64,000 bases of DNA from Runella salmonicolor (lineage in GTDB: Bacteria > Bacteroidota > Bacteroidia > Cytophagales > Spirosomataceae), in contig NZ_JAMZEL010000015.1 in assembly GCF_024158025.1 (NCBI RefSeq), positions 99,195 through 163,194 on the forward strand, read 5' to 3'. The notes under the pieces were generated by a model. The model was given only the letters and a program-made list of their open reading frames with translations, had not been told where the DNA came from and ran no database searches. Position 1 is the stretch's first letter. The number at the start of each line of letters is the position of its first letter. Both the position numbers and the translations under genes were made by a program. Positions 44,067 through 53,270 of the stretch are shown piece after piece.

Positions 44067-44978
44067 TTAGTGCTTATGTTCAGCGGAATCGGTTTTGCCG
44101 TCGCTTTTGACTACGTTGAGTACAAAATCGGCTACCTGTACTTTGCCATTTACCACAAACTGAATCCAAGCCCGGTACATACCTGCGTGTTCAAATGTCA
44201 CGTGCAGGTGAAAATTGCCATTTTCAGTACCCGGGTGAACATGAACGTAGTCTTTATCAGCCATTTCAATCATTACGACATGGGCTTTTGCACCCAGATA
44301 ATTTTCGAGGGTTTCGACTTTTAAGGTCCTGCCGTCTTGGGTCAGGAGCCCGTTAATGTGCTGTTCTTTTCCCGTTACAAATTTTCCGCTTTTGGTTTGA
44401 AGGGTAAGTGAGAGCCCATTATTTGTCCATGTCAGTTTTTCGGCTGAATACGAGGTCGTTGCATTCGCTTTTCCACCTACGATTATGGGTAATTTATCGG
44501 CCACCTCGCCGCCTTCGGAGGGCTTATAATCGGCAAAAAGCAAATACTTTCCCCCCGTTGGGAAGGTGGCTTTCACATCGTAACTTCCTGATGCCTGGTA
44601 TTCAGGGTGTAAATGCTGAAAAGTGCTTAGATCTTCGCTTACCGCAATCAGGTGCATTTTTTTTTCGTGGTTCACTTCAAGCGGCACCTCGGCTTTTTCA
44701 TCTTTTTTCAATTTGGGCGTCAGCAAAAGCATCACCTCTTGCCCTGCCTGTGGACTTTCAGGAGCCGTTTTTAATTGGGTCGAGTAGTTTTCGTCGGAGC
44801 CGTGGTGATGTTCCTCGCCCTCAGCGTGGTCGTGTCCTTCTTTTGCATGGTCATGTCCGTCACCTTCGTGGTGTTCAGTTTCGTTTTTTTTGTCGGAAGA
44901 ATTACCGCAGGAGCCCAAAAATGCCGCCGTAGCGACCGACAGCGAAAGAGTGAAAATAAATTTAAATGTCTTTTTCAT
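44067..44978 (-). CDS. His-rich lipoprotein, candidate periplasmic metal-binding protein
   Basis: 303 residues. Lipobox FLGSC (Cys about 24), then a His/Glu/Asp-rich stretch (residues about 33-65; HHEGDGHDHAKEGHDHAEG), then two Ig-like beta-sandwich regions with HLHPEYQ and YVHVHPGTENGNFHLHV, the latter two resembling the YtkA-type or cupredoxin-like exported domain. It lies 6 bp before the RND pump gene and 13 bp after the adaptor, so it is part of the efflux complex set, probably handing metal to the pump as CusF does in other systems (inference). Confidence 0.7.
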   Translation of the reverse strand: MKKTFKFIFTLSLSVATAAFLGSCGNSSDKKNETEHHEGDGHDHAKEGHDHAEGEEHHHGSDENYSTQLKTAPESPQAGQEVMLLLTPKLKKDEKAEVPLEVNHEKKMHLIAVSEDLSTFQHLHPEYQASGSYDVKATFPTGGKYLLFADYKPSEGGEVADKLPIIVGGKANATTSYSAEKLTWTNNGLSLTLQTKSGKFVTGKEQHINGLLTQDGRTLKVETLENYLGAKAHVVMIEMADKDYVHVHPGTENGNFHLHVTFEHAGMYRAWIQFVVNGKVQVADFVLNVVKSDGKTDSAEHKH

Positions 44979-44991
44979 TGTGTTAGAAATT

Positions 44992-46722
44992 TTATTGGTT
45001 CATAAACATCATTTTCAACTGATAGGCCGAGCTAACCACGACTTTTTCACCCGTTTCCAAGCCTTTAATAATGGTCGTACGGTCGCCGTTATTGACACCT
45101 GTGGCCACATATGCCACTCGAAACGTCTCCGGGCTTTCTTTGATAAACACTGCCGGTTTACCGTTTACCTGACCGATAGCAGAATTGGGCAACGACAAAG
45201 TGCGGCCTGCCTGACCCGTTTGCAAGCGAACCGTCACAAACTCGCCGATTTTAAACGCCCCGTCAGCGTTATTCAATTCAAACAATAATTTCTGCGATTG
45301 ATTGGCGTTGACCACCTGTGCCGAAGAAAGCAGGCGAATACGGTCACTCTGTTTTTCCATACCGTCTGCCTTGCTGATAACATCCAATTTTGAGCCCGAT
45401 TTGAGTCGTTGTGCATCAGGGCCAAAGGCTTGTGCTTCTACGTAAACGGTGGATAAATTGGTAATGGTGAAAATGGTTTCTCCTATGCCAACTGTTGAGC
45501 CAATGGCCACGCTGAAAGGCGCAATCACGCCCGAAATAGGTGCGGTGAGTGCTACCATCCGGGAATTTCCTTTGTTGCCTTTGGCAATTCCATTAAACAC
45601 TTTAAGATTTTCTTCAGCTTTTTGCAAACGCGCCTCTGCTTCCGAAATGTCGCGTTTTGCAGCGATGTCTTCGATTTTTTTCAGGCGTTCGAATTCTTTA
45701 CGGGCAGCAGTCAATTCAGCCTCGAAATTGTTACGCTCAGTTTGCAGCGATACTTGGGACGTGGCGTCGAGGGTTTGTTCCAACGTTGCCAACGTTTGTC
45801 CTTTATTGACCCGTTGTCCGACTCGGGCGTTTAGCCCGACTAATCTTCCCGTTTGCGGGGTTTGAACTATTGCCTGTCCCGTCGAACTCGGCACCACCGT
45901 ACCGTAGAGTTGTGCCGTTTCATCGAAAGCTCCCTCATTAAGCGGTTGGGTCAGGATTTCAAACAAAAACTGTGTTTCTTTCGGAACTTCAAATTCATTG
46001 CTCAAATTCGCCCCCGCTTGATTGCCTCCCTCATCGCCATGGCCGTGCCCTTCATGTTGCGCAAAGCTTGGTTGGTATTGTGCCGTGGGCAAAATTGAAC
46101 CTGTCATCAACAGCACCATCATAAGCTTTTTGTTGCGTACCCTCATTAACAGAAACATGAGCAACATGCCCAGCAATAAACCTCCCATTACCAATACATA
46201 AGGGTTTTGATACCAGACAGCGACAACATCTTCATGCCCGTGTTCTGACTCGTCATGTCCCACCAAAACCCCTTTGAGCATCATTAAATCGGGGCCGTTG
46301 CTGCCTTCAATTTTGGCAGTGAGCGCAAAAGTCCGTTCCTTAGTGAATTGAGATGTTACCTCATAAACCCCTGCTTCTTTGGGCTTAATGGCAAAAGTGG
46401 CCTTGCTATCTAAGGTGGTACTGAGCGTAATTTTCGCTCCGTTGATGGGGCGGTTTGTCGCGGGGTCAGCCACGTAGAGCAGTAGTTTTCCTGCTTCGCC
46501 GGCGTGGAGGTGTTCGTATTTCAATACCAGTTCGTAGCGGTCAGACACGGCTTCCGATTTCTTTGCTTTGATCTCTACCCCAGCAGGCTCGGCAGCGCTG
46601 TGGTCTTCGTGCGTGGAGCCGTCAGCATGGGTGTGCTGAGTGTATGCAGCAAGCGAGAAAAAAAAGCCCCCTAACCCCCAAAGGGAGAATAAGAGTAGCC
46701 TTTTTAAATTGGCTTTTTTCAT
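44992..46722 (-). CDS. RND efflux periplasmic adaptor with extra N-terminal domain
   Basis: 576 residues, about 170 longer than usual. Signal peptide, short His-rich segment (QHTHADGSTHEDHS), a beta-sandwich domain (about 45-165; YELVLKYEHLHAGEAGKLLL), a membrane helix near 180-200 (YVLVMGGLLLGMLLMFLLM), a second His-rich linker (HEGHGHGDEGG), then the CusB/CzcB adaptor: barrel-sandwich (GQAIVQTPQTGRLVGLNARV), coiled-coil hairpin and beta-barrel domains. It bridges pump and outer-membrane channel. The stop overlaps nothing; its start overlaps the TolC-type gene stop by 4 bp. Confidence 0.82.
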   Translation of the reverse strand: MKKANLKRLLLFSLWGLGGFFFSLAAYTQHTHADGSTHEDHSAAEPAGVEIKAKKSEAVSDRYELVLKYEHLHAGEAGKLLLYVADPATNRPINGAKITLSTTLDSKATFAIKPKEAGVYEVTSQFTKERTFALTAKIEGSNGPDLMMLKGVLVGHDESEHGHEDVVAVWYQNPYVLVMGGLLLGMLLMFLLMRVRNKKLMMVLLMTGSILPTAQYQPSFAQHEGHGHGDEGGNQAGANLSNEFEVPKETQFLFEILTQPLNEGAFDETAQLYGTVVPSSTGQAIVQTPQTGRLVGLNARVGQRVNKGQTLATLEQTLDATSQVSLQTERNNFEAELTAARKEFERLKKIEDIAAKRDISEAEARLQKAEENLKVFNGIAKGNKGNSRMVALTAPISGVIAPFSVAIGSTVGIGETIFTITNLSTVYVEAQAFGPDAQRLKSGSKLDVISKADGMEKQSDRIRLLSSAQVVNANQSQKLLFELNNADGAFKIGEFVTVRLQTGQAGRTLSLPNSAIGQVNGKPAVFIKESPETFRVAYVATGVNNGDRTTIIKGLETGEKVVVSSAYQLKMMFMNQ

Positions 46723-47888
46723 AATTTTCCTGTTAAATAATTGATAGTCAGCATAGATTGATTGAAGTTTCGCTGGGTTTCGATGTAGCGAAGTTTGATG
46801 GCGTAAGCATCGTTAGTGGTTCTGAGAAAGTTGATGTAATCGGTCTGCCCACTTTCAAAAAAACGCCGTGCAGCGATGATAATGTCATCAGCTTGTCGAA
46901 GGGCAATAGTTTCGTAGAAATTAAGTGTATTTTGAAACTTCCTTAAATCGCCCTGTGCTGCCTGCAAATCTGCTGAAAGTATTTGCATTTGAGTTTCAGT
47001 ACGTTGTTTGGCAATTTCTTGCCCTGTTTGGGCAGCAGTAATACGACTTTTGTATTGCCCTGCCCATAGCGGAATGCTTACGCCCAACCGCCATCGAAGT
47101 CCCAAATTTGTTTCTCGTGAACCTTGGTTGTAATAACCCACCATAAAGCCAGGAAGTGCATTCGCTTTTTCTACTTCAACCGCTTTTTGGTTAATGAGCT
47201 CTGCTTGTCTGGCAGCTTCAATGAGGGGATTTTGAGCAGCATCAGTGCTGAGGACAGCATTGGAAGTAACTACTAACGGCACAACACTGAAATTGGGTAC
47301 GTTGGTAAAAAATGACAATTGCCTATTGCTCACCGCCAGTTCCTGTGTTGCCATCGCTACTTGATTGCGAAGGTCTGCGGCTTGGGTTTCGGCAAAAATC
47401 AAAGCAAGTTTTTCAATTGTTCCGACATCAAAATTACGCTTGGCGGCAACCGCAATCTGAGCATATACACTATCTTGACCTTGTAGCTGTTTGAGGTAGG
47501 TATCTGCATATTGCACATTCAAATACAACGTACGAATCCTGTATTTTAGGTCATTTTCGGTAACAATTTTCTCTTTTTGTGCCAACACAATTTGCTGTTG
47601 TTGAAGCTTGGCCTGTTGGGTGTAAACTGTTGGGAATCGAAAGTTTTGTTGAACGCCAAGCGTGTAAAACGTCCCTGACGGGCTGTCAATCGTCAGGTCT
47701 GGATTGGGAAGGTTGCGAGCAGAGCGTACTAATAACTCATTTTGCCGCACGACTAAACCCGAAGCTTTTATAGCAGGGCTATTTTTGAGAGCAGCAGCTA
47801 CGGCTTCATCTGCCGTGAGGACAGTTTGGGCAAAAGTGGGTATGGAAATCAATGCCCATGCCAAACCCCAAAGGATTTTCCTTTGCAT
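46719..47888 (-). CDS. TolC-family outer-membrane channel of the metal efflux system
   Basis: 389 residues from the ATG at 47888 (an upstream in-frame ATG at 47963 lacks a signal peptide). Signal peptide MQRKILWGLAWALISIPTFA. Two repeats of the outer-membrane efflux protein family with long helices (EAVAAALKNSPAIKASGLVV; YADTYLKQLQGQDSVYAQIA). It forms the exit duct of the tripartite pump. First of the four-gene efflux operon proper, and 4 bp overlap with the adaptor. Confidence 0.88.
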   Translation of the reverse strand: MQRKILWGLAWALISIPTFAQTVLTADEAVAAALKNSPAIKASGLVVRQNELLVRSARNLPNPDLTIDSPSGTFYTLGVQQNFRFPTVYTQQAKLQQQQIVLAQKEKIVTENDLKYRIRTLYLNVQYADTYLKQLQGQDSVYAQIAVAAKRNFDVGTIEKLALIFAETQAADLRNQVAMATQELAVSNRQLSFFTNVPNFSVVPLVVTSNAVLSTDAAQNPLIEAARQAELINQKAVEVEKANALPGFMVGYYNQGSRETNLGLRWRLGVSIPLWAGQYKSRITAAQTGQEIAKQRTETQMQILSADLQAAQGDLRKFQNTLNFYETIALRQADDIIIAARRFFESGQTDYINFLRTTNDAYAIKLRYIETQRNFNQSMLTINYLTGKL

Positions 47889-47979
47889 GATGTAGTTGGT
47901 AAGTGATAAAATAGGGAAATGCGTTCTGGAAGACACAGAACACCAATCGTCATTGATTATCAATGAATTGTAGTCAATG

Positions 47980-48426
47980 CTAAATCAGAAAAGATTGCAC
48001 CCAAGCCAAAAGGGAACGCCCAAACGTTCGTCGAAAGGGCGGTGAATTGGGGCTATAAGGATGGATTTTAGAAGAAAAATGAATCGTTTGAAAATCAAAA
48101 TCAGGCAGTAAAGCAGATTGAAAAAAATAGGAAATTACTACCGAGCCAACCGAAGTTTTGGTTACTGTATCGGCGTAGAAATAAACAAAAATTACTTGTT
48201 CACCCGAATGAGAAGCCTCAAAATCCGAACCGGCATGAGGGTGTTCGTGCGATTCCAGTTTGTGATGATCTTGGTGTTCGCAAGAAGTTTGAAACCAATT
48301 GGAAAGAATGTGTTGGTGTTTGCCGTGTTCCTCGCACAAATGTTCCAGCACGCCGTAACCATTGCCCGCCCAAAGGACGAGTGTGGCCATAGCAAATGCC
48401 AGAAACGGTTTGAGGGTTTGCTTCAT
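47980..48426 (-). CDS. HYC_CC_PP-family exported His-rich protein
   Basis: 148 residues from Met at 48426 (six codons upstream is an alternative start). Signal-like N-terminus, then GVLEHLCEEHGKHQH, a His/Glu-rich middle (HQDHHKLESHEHPHAG), and the C-terminal PPFRR.FGRSLLAWVQSFLI ending, the mark of this small Bacteroidota family (its sister at 59472 ends GRSMLVFIQSFLI). Family members lie beside copper efflux genes; a metal-binding role is likely, unproven. Precedes the TolC-type gene by about 90 bp on the same strand, with its own promoter. Confidence 0.7.
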   Translation of the reverse strand: MKQTLKPFLAFAMATLVLWAGNGYGVLEHLCEEHGKHQHILSNWFQTSCEHQDHHKLESHEHPHAGSDFEASHSGEQVIFVYFYADTVTKTSVGSVVISYFFQSALLPDFDFQTIHFSSKIHPYSPNSPPFRRTFGRSLLAWVQSFLI

Positions 48427-48441
48427 TATTTTTATTTTCAG

Positions 48442-48470
48442 CAAATGTAAGTTAAAATATTGTGCAACAA
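48442..48470 (-). promoter_or_regulatory. Promoter of the HYC_CC_PP gene and efflux operon
   Basis: On the minus strand TTG (48470-48468), 18 nt, TACATTTG (48449-48442). It starts 16 bp above the ATG at 48426 and reads into the efflux operon. Confidence 0.6.
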
Positions 48471-48877
48471 GGTTTCAGGTCTTACAATAGCAAACAATAG
48501 TGTTACTTTTTCTATAACTTCCTTTTGACTCTTGGTCAACTTACTCTCTTAAACATCAATTCCGATTCTTCGCAATGTACCTGCAATGAGTATCGTAAAT
48601 TATAATTTCTTCGATGGTATCGGTGAAGACTTTGGAGGTAATGAGCCCTGAAAGTGGAGTGGTCATTGGCTTCTTAAGACACTTTTTGTGTTTTGTCATG
48701 CCTTCTTTCAACAAAGTCTCAAAGTGGAGGAGAGTTCATCCCTGTTTTTACAGCCAGACGATCAAAAAGCAATGCATCAAAGGGGGTTATGCAACAGCAA
48801 CGCCCGTTTACTGAGACTGCTTTTCTTACGTACAGCGATTTTCGGTCATTACCGAATTTACTTTATATCTTTGCATC
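48471..48877. other. Intergenic region between divergent metal genes
   Basis: No gene recognised. TATCTTTG at 48866-48873 fits the -7 element for the rightward gene at 48878, only 4 bp from its ATG, implying a nearly leaderless transcript or a different real start. Confidence 0.35.
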
Positions 48878-49168
48878 ATGAAGCTGTTGCAATTTTTGTT
48901 AGCAATCTATGTAGTGCTGCTTTCTGTTCTACCCTGTGAAGCCTTTTGTTCAGAGGAACAGGACGCGCATGGACAATCCAAAACGGAATGCTGTTCCCCT
49001 TTTTCTCTTTGCTCCACCTGCTTCGGTTTTACCATTCCACAAGCTCAGACATTTGTTGCTTCTCCTCTGAGCGTTGCATTTTATTCAGTCAGTACGCCTA
49101 CTTTGTATGAGTTTTTTTACTCACTTGATGTATTAGGCGGTATCTGGCAACCGCCCCGTTTAGATTAG
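48878..49168 (+). CDS. Small exported Cys-rich protein (DUF6660-like)
   Basis: 96 residues. Signal peptide MKLLQFLLAIYVVLLSVLPC, then ECCSPFSLCSTCFGF, a Cys cluster that could bind a soft metal, then a mostly hydrophobic C-terminus. This is the layout I remember for DUF6660 proteins found next to TonB receptors and copper genes in Bacteroidota. Followed 70 bp later by a TonB-dependent receptor on the same strand. Function unknown. Confidence 0.65.
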   Translation: MKLLQFLLAIYVVLLSVLPCEAFCSEEQDAHGQSKTECCSPFSLCSTCFGFTIPQAQTFVASPLSVAFYSVSTPTLYEFFYSLDVLGGIWQPPRLD

Positions 49169-49238
49169 TTTCAAATGTCCTGCCCCTGATTTCTCAATCG
49201 GGCCGCTAACGCTTTACTAATCTAATCCATTACATTCT

Positions 49239-51422
49239 ATGAAAATCTTTCTGGTGTCGCTTTGGCTGACACTCTCCACACTTACTATTGCCCAAGGGCA
49301 AATCACTTTACGGATTCTGGTTCAGGACGCTGAATCAGGAAAATCGTTACCGGGCGCAACGGTCGTTTTAATGCCCGGGCAAATCGGCACTACAACCGAT
49401 GCAATAGGGAGCGCCACCTTAATAGCGCCTGCCGCAGGGCGCTATTTAATTACCTGTTCCTTTGTGGGCTATGAAAACCATACCGATTCATTGACATTGA
49501 CGGGAAATGATTCACTGACGGTGAAACTCCGTGAAGGTGAAGAATTGGAAGAGGTGGTTGTCACTTCAACTCGCAGCAACCGCAGCATTGATGATATTCC
49601 TACCCGCATTGAAGCCATTACGGGCGAAGAGCTGGACGAAAAATCAAACATGCGTCCCGGCGATATTCGTATGCAGTTGAACGAAAGCACGGGGATTCAG
49701 GTGCAACAAACTTCGCCCGTTTCGGCCAATGCCAATATACGGATTCAAGGGTTAGATGGTCGCTATACGCAAATTTTGCAGGATGGTTTACCGCTTTATT
49801 CGGGCTTTGCATCGGGATTGAGCATTTTGCAAATACCGCCGCTGAATCTCCGACAGGTTGAAGTTATCAAAGGCTCAGCGTCTACTCTATATGGTGGAGG
49901 AGCCATTGCGGGATTGGTCAACCTGATTACCAAACGTCCAACCGAGAAACAAGAATTAAGTTTTATGATGAACGGCACCACCGCTAAAGGACTTGATCTA
50001 AGCGGCTTTTGGGGGCAGAAGTTCAAAAAAGTTGGGGTAACATTATTTGCCGCCCGCAATACTCAACAGGAATATGACCCTGCTGAAACTACTTTTTCTG
50101 CCCTGCCCAATTATGAACGTTACACGGTCAATCCAAAATTATATTTTTACCTGAATCCTACCGCTACGCTGGTAGTCGGCGGAATGGGCAATTGGGAAGA
50201 CCGCATTGGCGGAGATATGCAGGTTATAAAGGGACAACCCGATAACACCCATCAATACTACGAGCGCAACCGCTCCCAACGATTAGCCTCGCAACTCCAA
50301 TTTGATAAGCGGTTCGAGCGTTCTATATTGACCATTAAAAATAGCATCAGTTATTTCAACCGCACCATTACCCAACCCGGCTATTTATTCGGAGGCCATC
50401 AGGTTGCAAGTTTTACCGAAGCAAGTTATACCCACAGCGGCGAGCGGTCGGAATGGATTGGCGGGGCAAATCTATGGACTGAACAATTTACCGAAGACAA
50501 ACCGAATCAGGGCCGTAATTATCAATACACCACGGTAGGTGCGTTTCTCCAAAACAATTACGAAATACAGCCTTGGTTAACACTGGAAACGGGTCTGCGG
50601 GGTGATTATCATAACCGCTACGGTTTTTTTACTTTACCGCGTGTATCAGCATTGTTCAAATTCTCTGAAAAGCTGACTTCCCGATTGGGGGGAGGCTTGG
50701 GATACAAAGCGCCTACCATCTTTACTGAAGAGGCCGAAAGTGTCGCTTTTCGCAATGTGCGTCCCATTGACCAACAAACCGCGCAGGCAGAAACATCATT
50801 GGGGGCAAACTTTGATGTGAATTATCGCACCTCGCTTTTCGATGTGTTGGACGTGTCGGTCAATCAGCTATTTTTCTATACTCAACTTAATCATGCTTTG
50901 GTCATTGACGTTCCTGCCATTATTACGCCCGGGCCAACCACGGACATTTACCGTTTCGCTAATGCTGATGGACCGATTGACAGTCGGGGTCTGGAAACCA
51001 ATCTACGGATAGGCTATGAGGATTTTAAATTTTATGCGGGTTACAGTCTGGTCGATACCCGCCGCCGTTACAGCGGTGTGAATTTGAACAGTGCAGTTCC
51101 GCTCACGGCCAAGCATCGCGTCAATTTGGTAGCAGTTTACGAATTGGAAGGTAAATTTCGGCTAGGTCTCGAAGCGTACTATATTGGTCAAAAGCCGCTT
51201 TCTAACGGGGGAAACTCACAGCCTTATTGGTTAATGGGTGTTATGGGAGAACGACGTTGGAAGCATCTGAGTATATTTATTAACTTTGAAAATATTCTGA
51301 ATATTCGCCAAGACCGTTATCAGCCTGTAGTTTTACCACCGCTGCCTCACCCTTCTTTTAGGGAAGTGTGGGCACCACTGGAAGGTTTTGTTGCTAATGG
51401 CGGATTAAAAATCTTTTTGTAA
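49239..51422 (+). CDS. TonB-dependent outer-membrane receptor
   Basis: 727 residues. Signal peptide, an N-terminal carboxypeptidase-regulatory-like domain (about 22-105; QDAESGKSLPGATVVLMPGQ), a plug domain (VVVTSTRSNRSIDDIPTRIE; RIQGLDGRYTQIL; LPLYSGF; SASTLYGGGAIAGLVNLITK) and a 22-strand barrel ending in FVANGGLKIFL. It imports a bulky ligand, energised by TonB. Lying between two small metal genes suggests a metal-chelate substrate (inference). It resembles the copper-regulated FecA/CirA-type receptors. Confidence 0.88.
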   Translation: MKIFLVSLWLTLSTLTIAQGQITLRILVQDAESGKSLPGATVVLMPGQIGTTTDAIGSATLIAPAAGRYLITCSFVGYENHTDSLTLTGNDSLTVKLREGEELEEVVVTSTRSNRSIDDIPTRIEAITGEELDEKSNMRPGDIRMQLNESTGIQVQQTSPVSANANIRIQGLDGRYTQILQDGLPLYSGFASGLSILQIPPLNLRQVEVIKGSASTLYGGGAIAGLVNLITKRPTEKQELSFMMNGTTAKGLDLSGFWGQKFKKVGVTLFAARNTQQEYDPAETTFSALPNYERYTVNPKLYFYLNPTATLVVGGMGNWEDRIGGDMQVIKGQPDNTHQYYERNRSQRLASQLQFDKRFERSILTIKNSISYFNRTITQPGYLFGGHQVASFTEASYTHSGERSEWIGGANLWTEQFTEDKPNQGRNYQYTTVGAFLQNNYEIQPWLTLETGLRGDYHNRYGFFTLPRVSALFKFSEKLTSRLGGGLGYKAPTIFTEEAESVAFRNVRPIDQQTAQAETSLGANFDVNYRTSLFDVLDVSVNQLFFYTQLNHALVIDVPAIITPGPTTDIYRFANADGPIDSRGLETNLRIGYEDFKFYAGYSLVDTRRRYSGVNLNSAVPLTAKHRVNLVAVYELEGKFRLGLEAYYIGQKPLSNGGNSQPYWLMGVMGERRWKHLSIFINFENILNIRQDRYQPVVLPPLPHPSFREVWAPLEGFVANGGLKIFL

Positions 51423-51497
51423 TTCATTGATAATCTCTGATTCGACAGGCATTAAAACGCTGTAATGTGCTTGTAGAATCAAAAAAAATATAGCGCA

Positions 51498-52103
51498 ATG
51501 GATGCTTTTCTTCAATTCTATATTCCGATTTTTTATATTGTATATATTCTGATTGCTTTTGCTCTCCCAACTTACAGGGTTTGGAAAACCACGGGTATCA
51601 ATCCAATCACTTTTTCCAAATCTGATAACGCTCATGATTATATAGGAGGAGTTTTTAAAGTACTACTGTTGGCAGTTTTTATCGAGATAGGGATTCAATG
51701 CTTCTTCCCCGCTATTATGCATAACTATCTTCTGCCAATGAACTATCTGAATAACCCAATCTTTCGGGTTATCGGTCTTGTCATAATACATCTTTCATGC
51801 ATTTGGACCATTATTGCACAGTACCAAATGAATAAATCATGGCGTATAGGGATTGATGAGCAAAACAAAACAGAATTAGTCAGTACAGGAATTTTCGCTT
51901 ATTCCCGAAATCCGATTTTTTTAGGAATGCTGATTACATTGACCGGATTGTTTTTTATATCACCTAATGGTCTCTCCTTCTGTATTCTGATAGTAAGCTT
52001 TGTTATTTTACAAATTCAGGTACGTTTGGAAGAAGATTTTTTAATTAAAATTCATGGAGATATTTACAGAGCCTACAAGAAAAGTACACGTCGATGGCTT
52101 TAG
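51498..52103 (+). CDS. Isoprenylcysteine carboxylmethyltransferase/PEMT-like integral membrane protein
   Basis: 201 residues, four to five membrane helices. The C-terminal half holds the family block NPIFLGMLITLTGLFF followed by VRLEEDFLIKIHG (conserved Arg-x-Glu-Glu, SAM-binding region). Members methylate lipids or metal-exposed cysteines in membranes, and small homologues are frequent beside heavy-metal genes (cobalt-zinc-cadmium clusters). A truncated duplicate lies at 40461-40825 beside the P-type ATPase. Confidence 0.8.
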   Translation: MDAFLQFYIPIFYIVYILIAFALPTYRVWKTTGINPITFSKSDNAHDYIGGVFKVLLLAVFIEIGIQCFFPAIMHNYLLPMNYLNNPIFRVIGLVIIHLSCIWTIIAQYQMNKSWRIGIDEQNKTELVSTGIFAYSRNPIFLGMLITLTGLFFISPNGLSFCILIVSFVILQIQVRLEEDFLIKIHGDIYRAYKKSTRRWL

Positions 52104-52746
52104 GCAAAATGGCAGTTAACTAATAAGAAGCAGGGGTGCTGTGCCAAAGTTTATACATCCCCCATTAAGCTGTAAGTGCAAGTAATATGACACTGGCCAT
52201 ACACGGAGAATATCCATAGGGTTCGTTTGTAAAAAATGGGAATAGTAAGTGTGCAAGTTCGGTTATGCTCATGGCTGCAAAAAGGTCCATGCCAAATAAC
52301 AGCTAAATATATACCCACAGATTCAGATTTGAAGTGTAATTTTCTGGTAATTACTTATTGACATGGGAGAAAATCTACGTGAAACTCATAGGAGAAATAA
52401 CGATTTAAAATATTTATTATAAATATTTTATACATTAGTAGTTGTATTTCTCTTCAGAGAAATCAGTGTAAATGATTCCCAATCCCGAACTTCATGAGGT
52501 CGGGATTTTTTTCTTACATTTACTTGGTAAACGGGCACTGATTTTATAGGATGTCACTAAAATTCGTATTGCAGAAAACCGGGTATTATTTCATGATTAA
52601 TGGGATAATTGTCGGGACGGATAATTGGCAAAAAACAAACACGCCTCTCTAGTACCGATAAATGGAGTACTAAAATTTTTATTGCCCCAACTTTAAGTGT
52701 CCGTAAAGCGGCTAAGATTTGGAAATGAACACATTAATGTGGACAT
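52104..52746. other. Long intergenic region with an internal terminator
   Basis: No gene recognised. At 52481-52512 AATCCCGA and TCGGGATT pair across an 11-nt loop and are followed by T7, a clear rightward terminator; it lies far (380 bp) from the previous gene, so something transcribed may end there or a gene has decayed. Confidence 0.55.
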
Positions 52747-53151
52747 TTGGTATATCGTATACTAAACTCTTTTCTTCAGGACTTGTTATTTCGCTCTCGC
52801 ATCCGCCAAACAATCGCCAACGGCATCTTGGTACTTTTTACCTTGGTGTTGCTCAATGGCATTGTTTTTAGACATGCGCACCGGCTATCAAATGGGCAGA
52901 TTATTACCCACGCTCACCCTTACAAACCTGTCGGAAACAGTCCAATTCAGCCCAACAATCACAGCGACCAAGAGTTGTTTTTACTGGATGCTTTTGCGCA
53001 TATTCTTTTTCTTTCTACTACTGAATTGTCCTTTGCTTTTCTCATAAATATAGCAATTAGCTTTAATCCTTCTTATTTTTATCTTCGACCGTCTTATAGT
53101 CAATTTATTCGATTTTACTCCCTTCGAGGTCCTCCCAATTTTCGTTTTTAA
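52747..53151 (+). CDS. Small membrane protein with His motif, start of a redox operon
   Basis: 134 residues starting at a TTG; no in-frame ATG exists near the 5' end, so the start is uncertain. One hydrophobic segment (FTLVLLNGIVF) followed by RHAHRLSNGQIITHAHPY, a metal-binding His pattern, and a C-terminal SLRGPPNF. I recall small Bacteroidota proteins of this shape near iron/copper genes, but know no function. Followed 119 bp later by the di-heme cytochrome. Confidence 0.55.
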   Translation: MVYRILNSFLQDLLFRSRIRQTIANGILVLFTLVLLNGIVFRHAHRLSNGQIITHAHPYKPVGNSPIQPNNHSDQELFLLDAFAHILFLSTTELSFAFLINIAISFNPSYFYLRPSYSQFIRFYSLRGPPNFRF

Positions 53152-53270
53152 GGGGCTTAAAAAAGCAAAATAGGCATGGGCATGGAAGTTTAAACCTTCC
53201 ATAGTTTCTTGTGCTTTTTGTGTATACGCTTCTTTGATGAGTATTTTTTTAATCATAAACGAAAAAAAAC

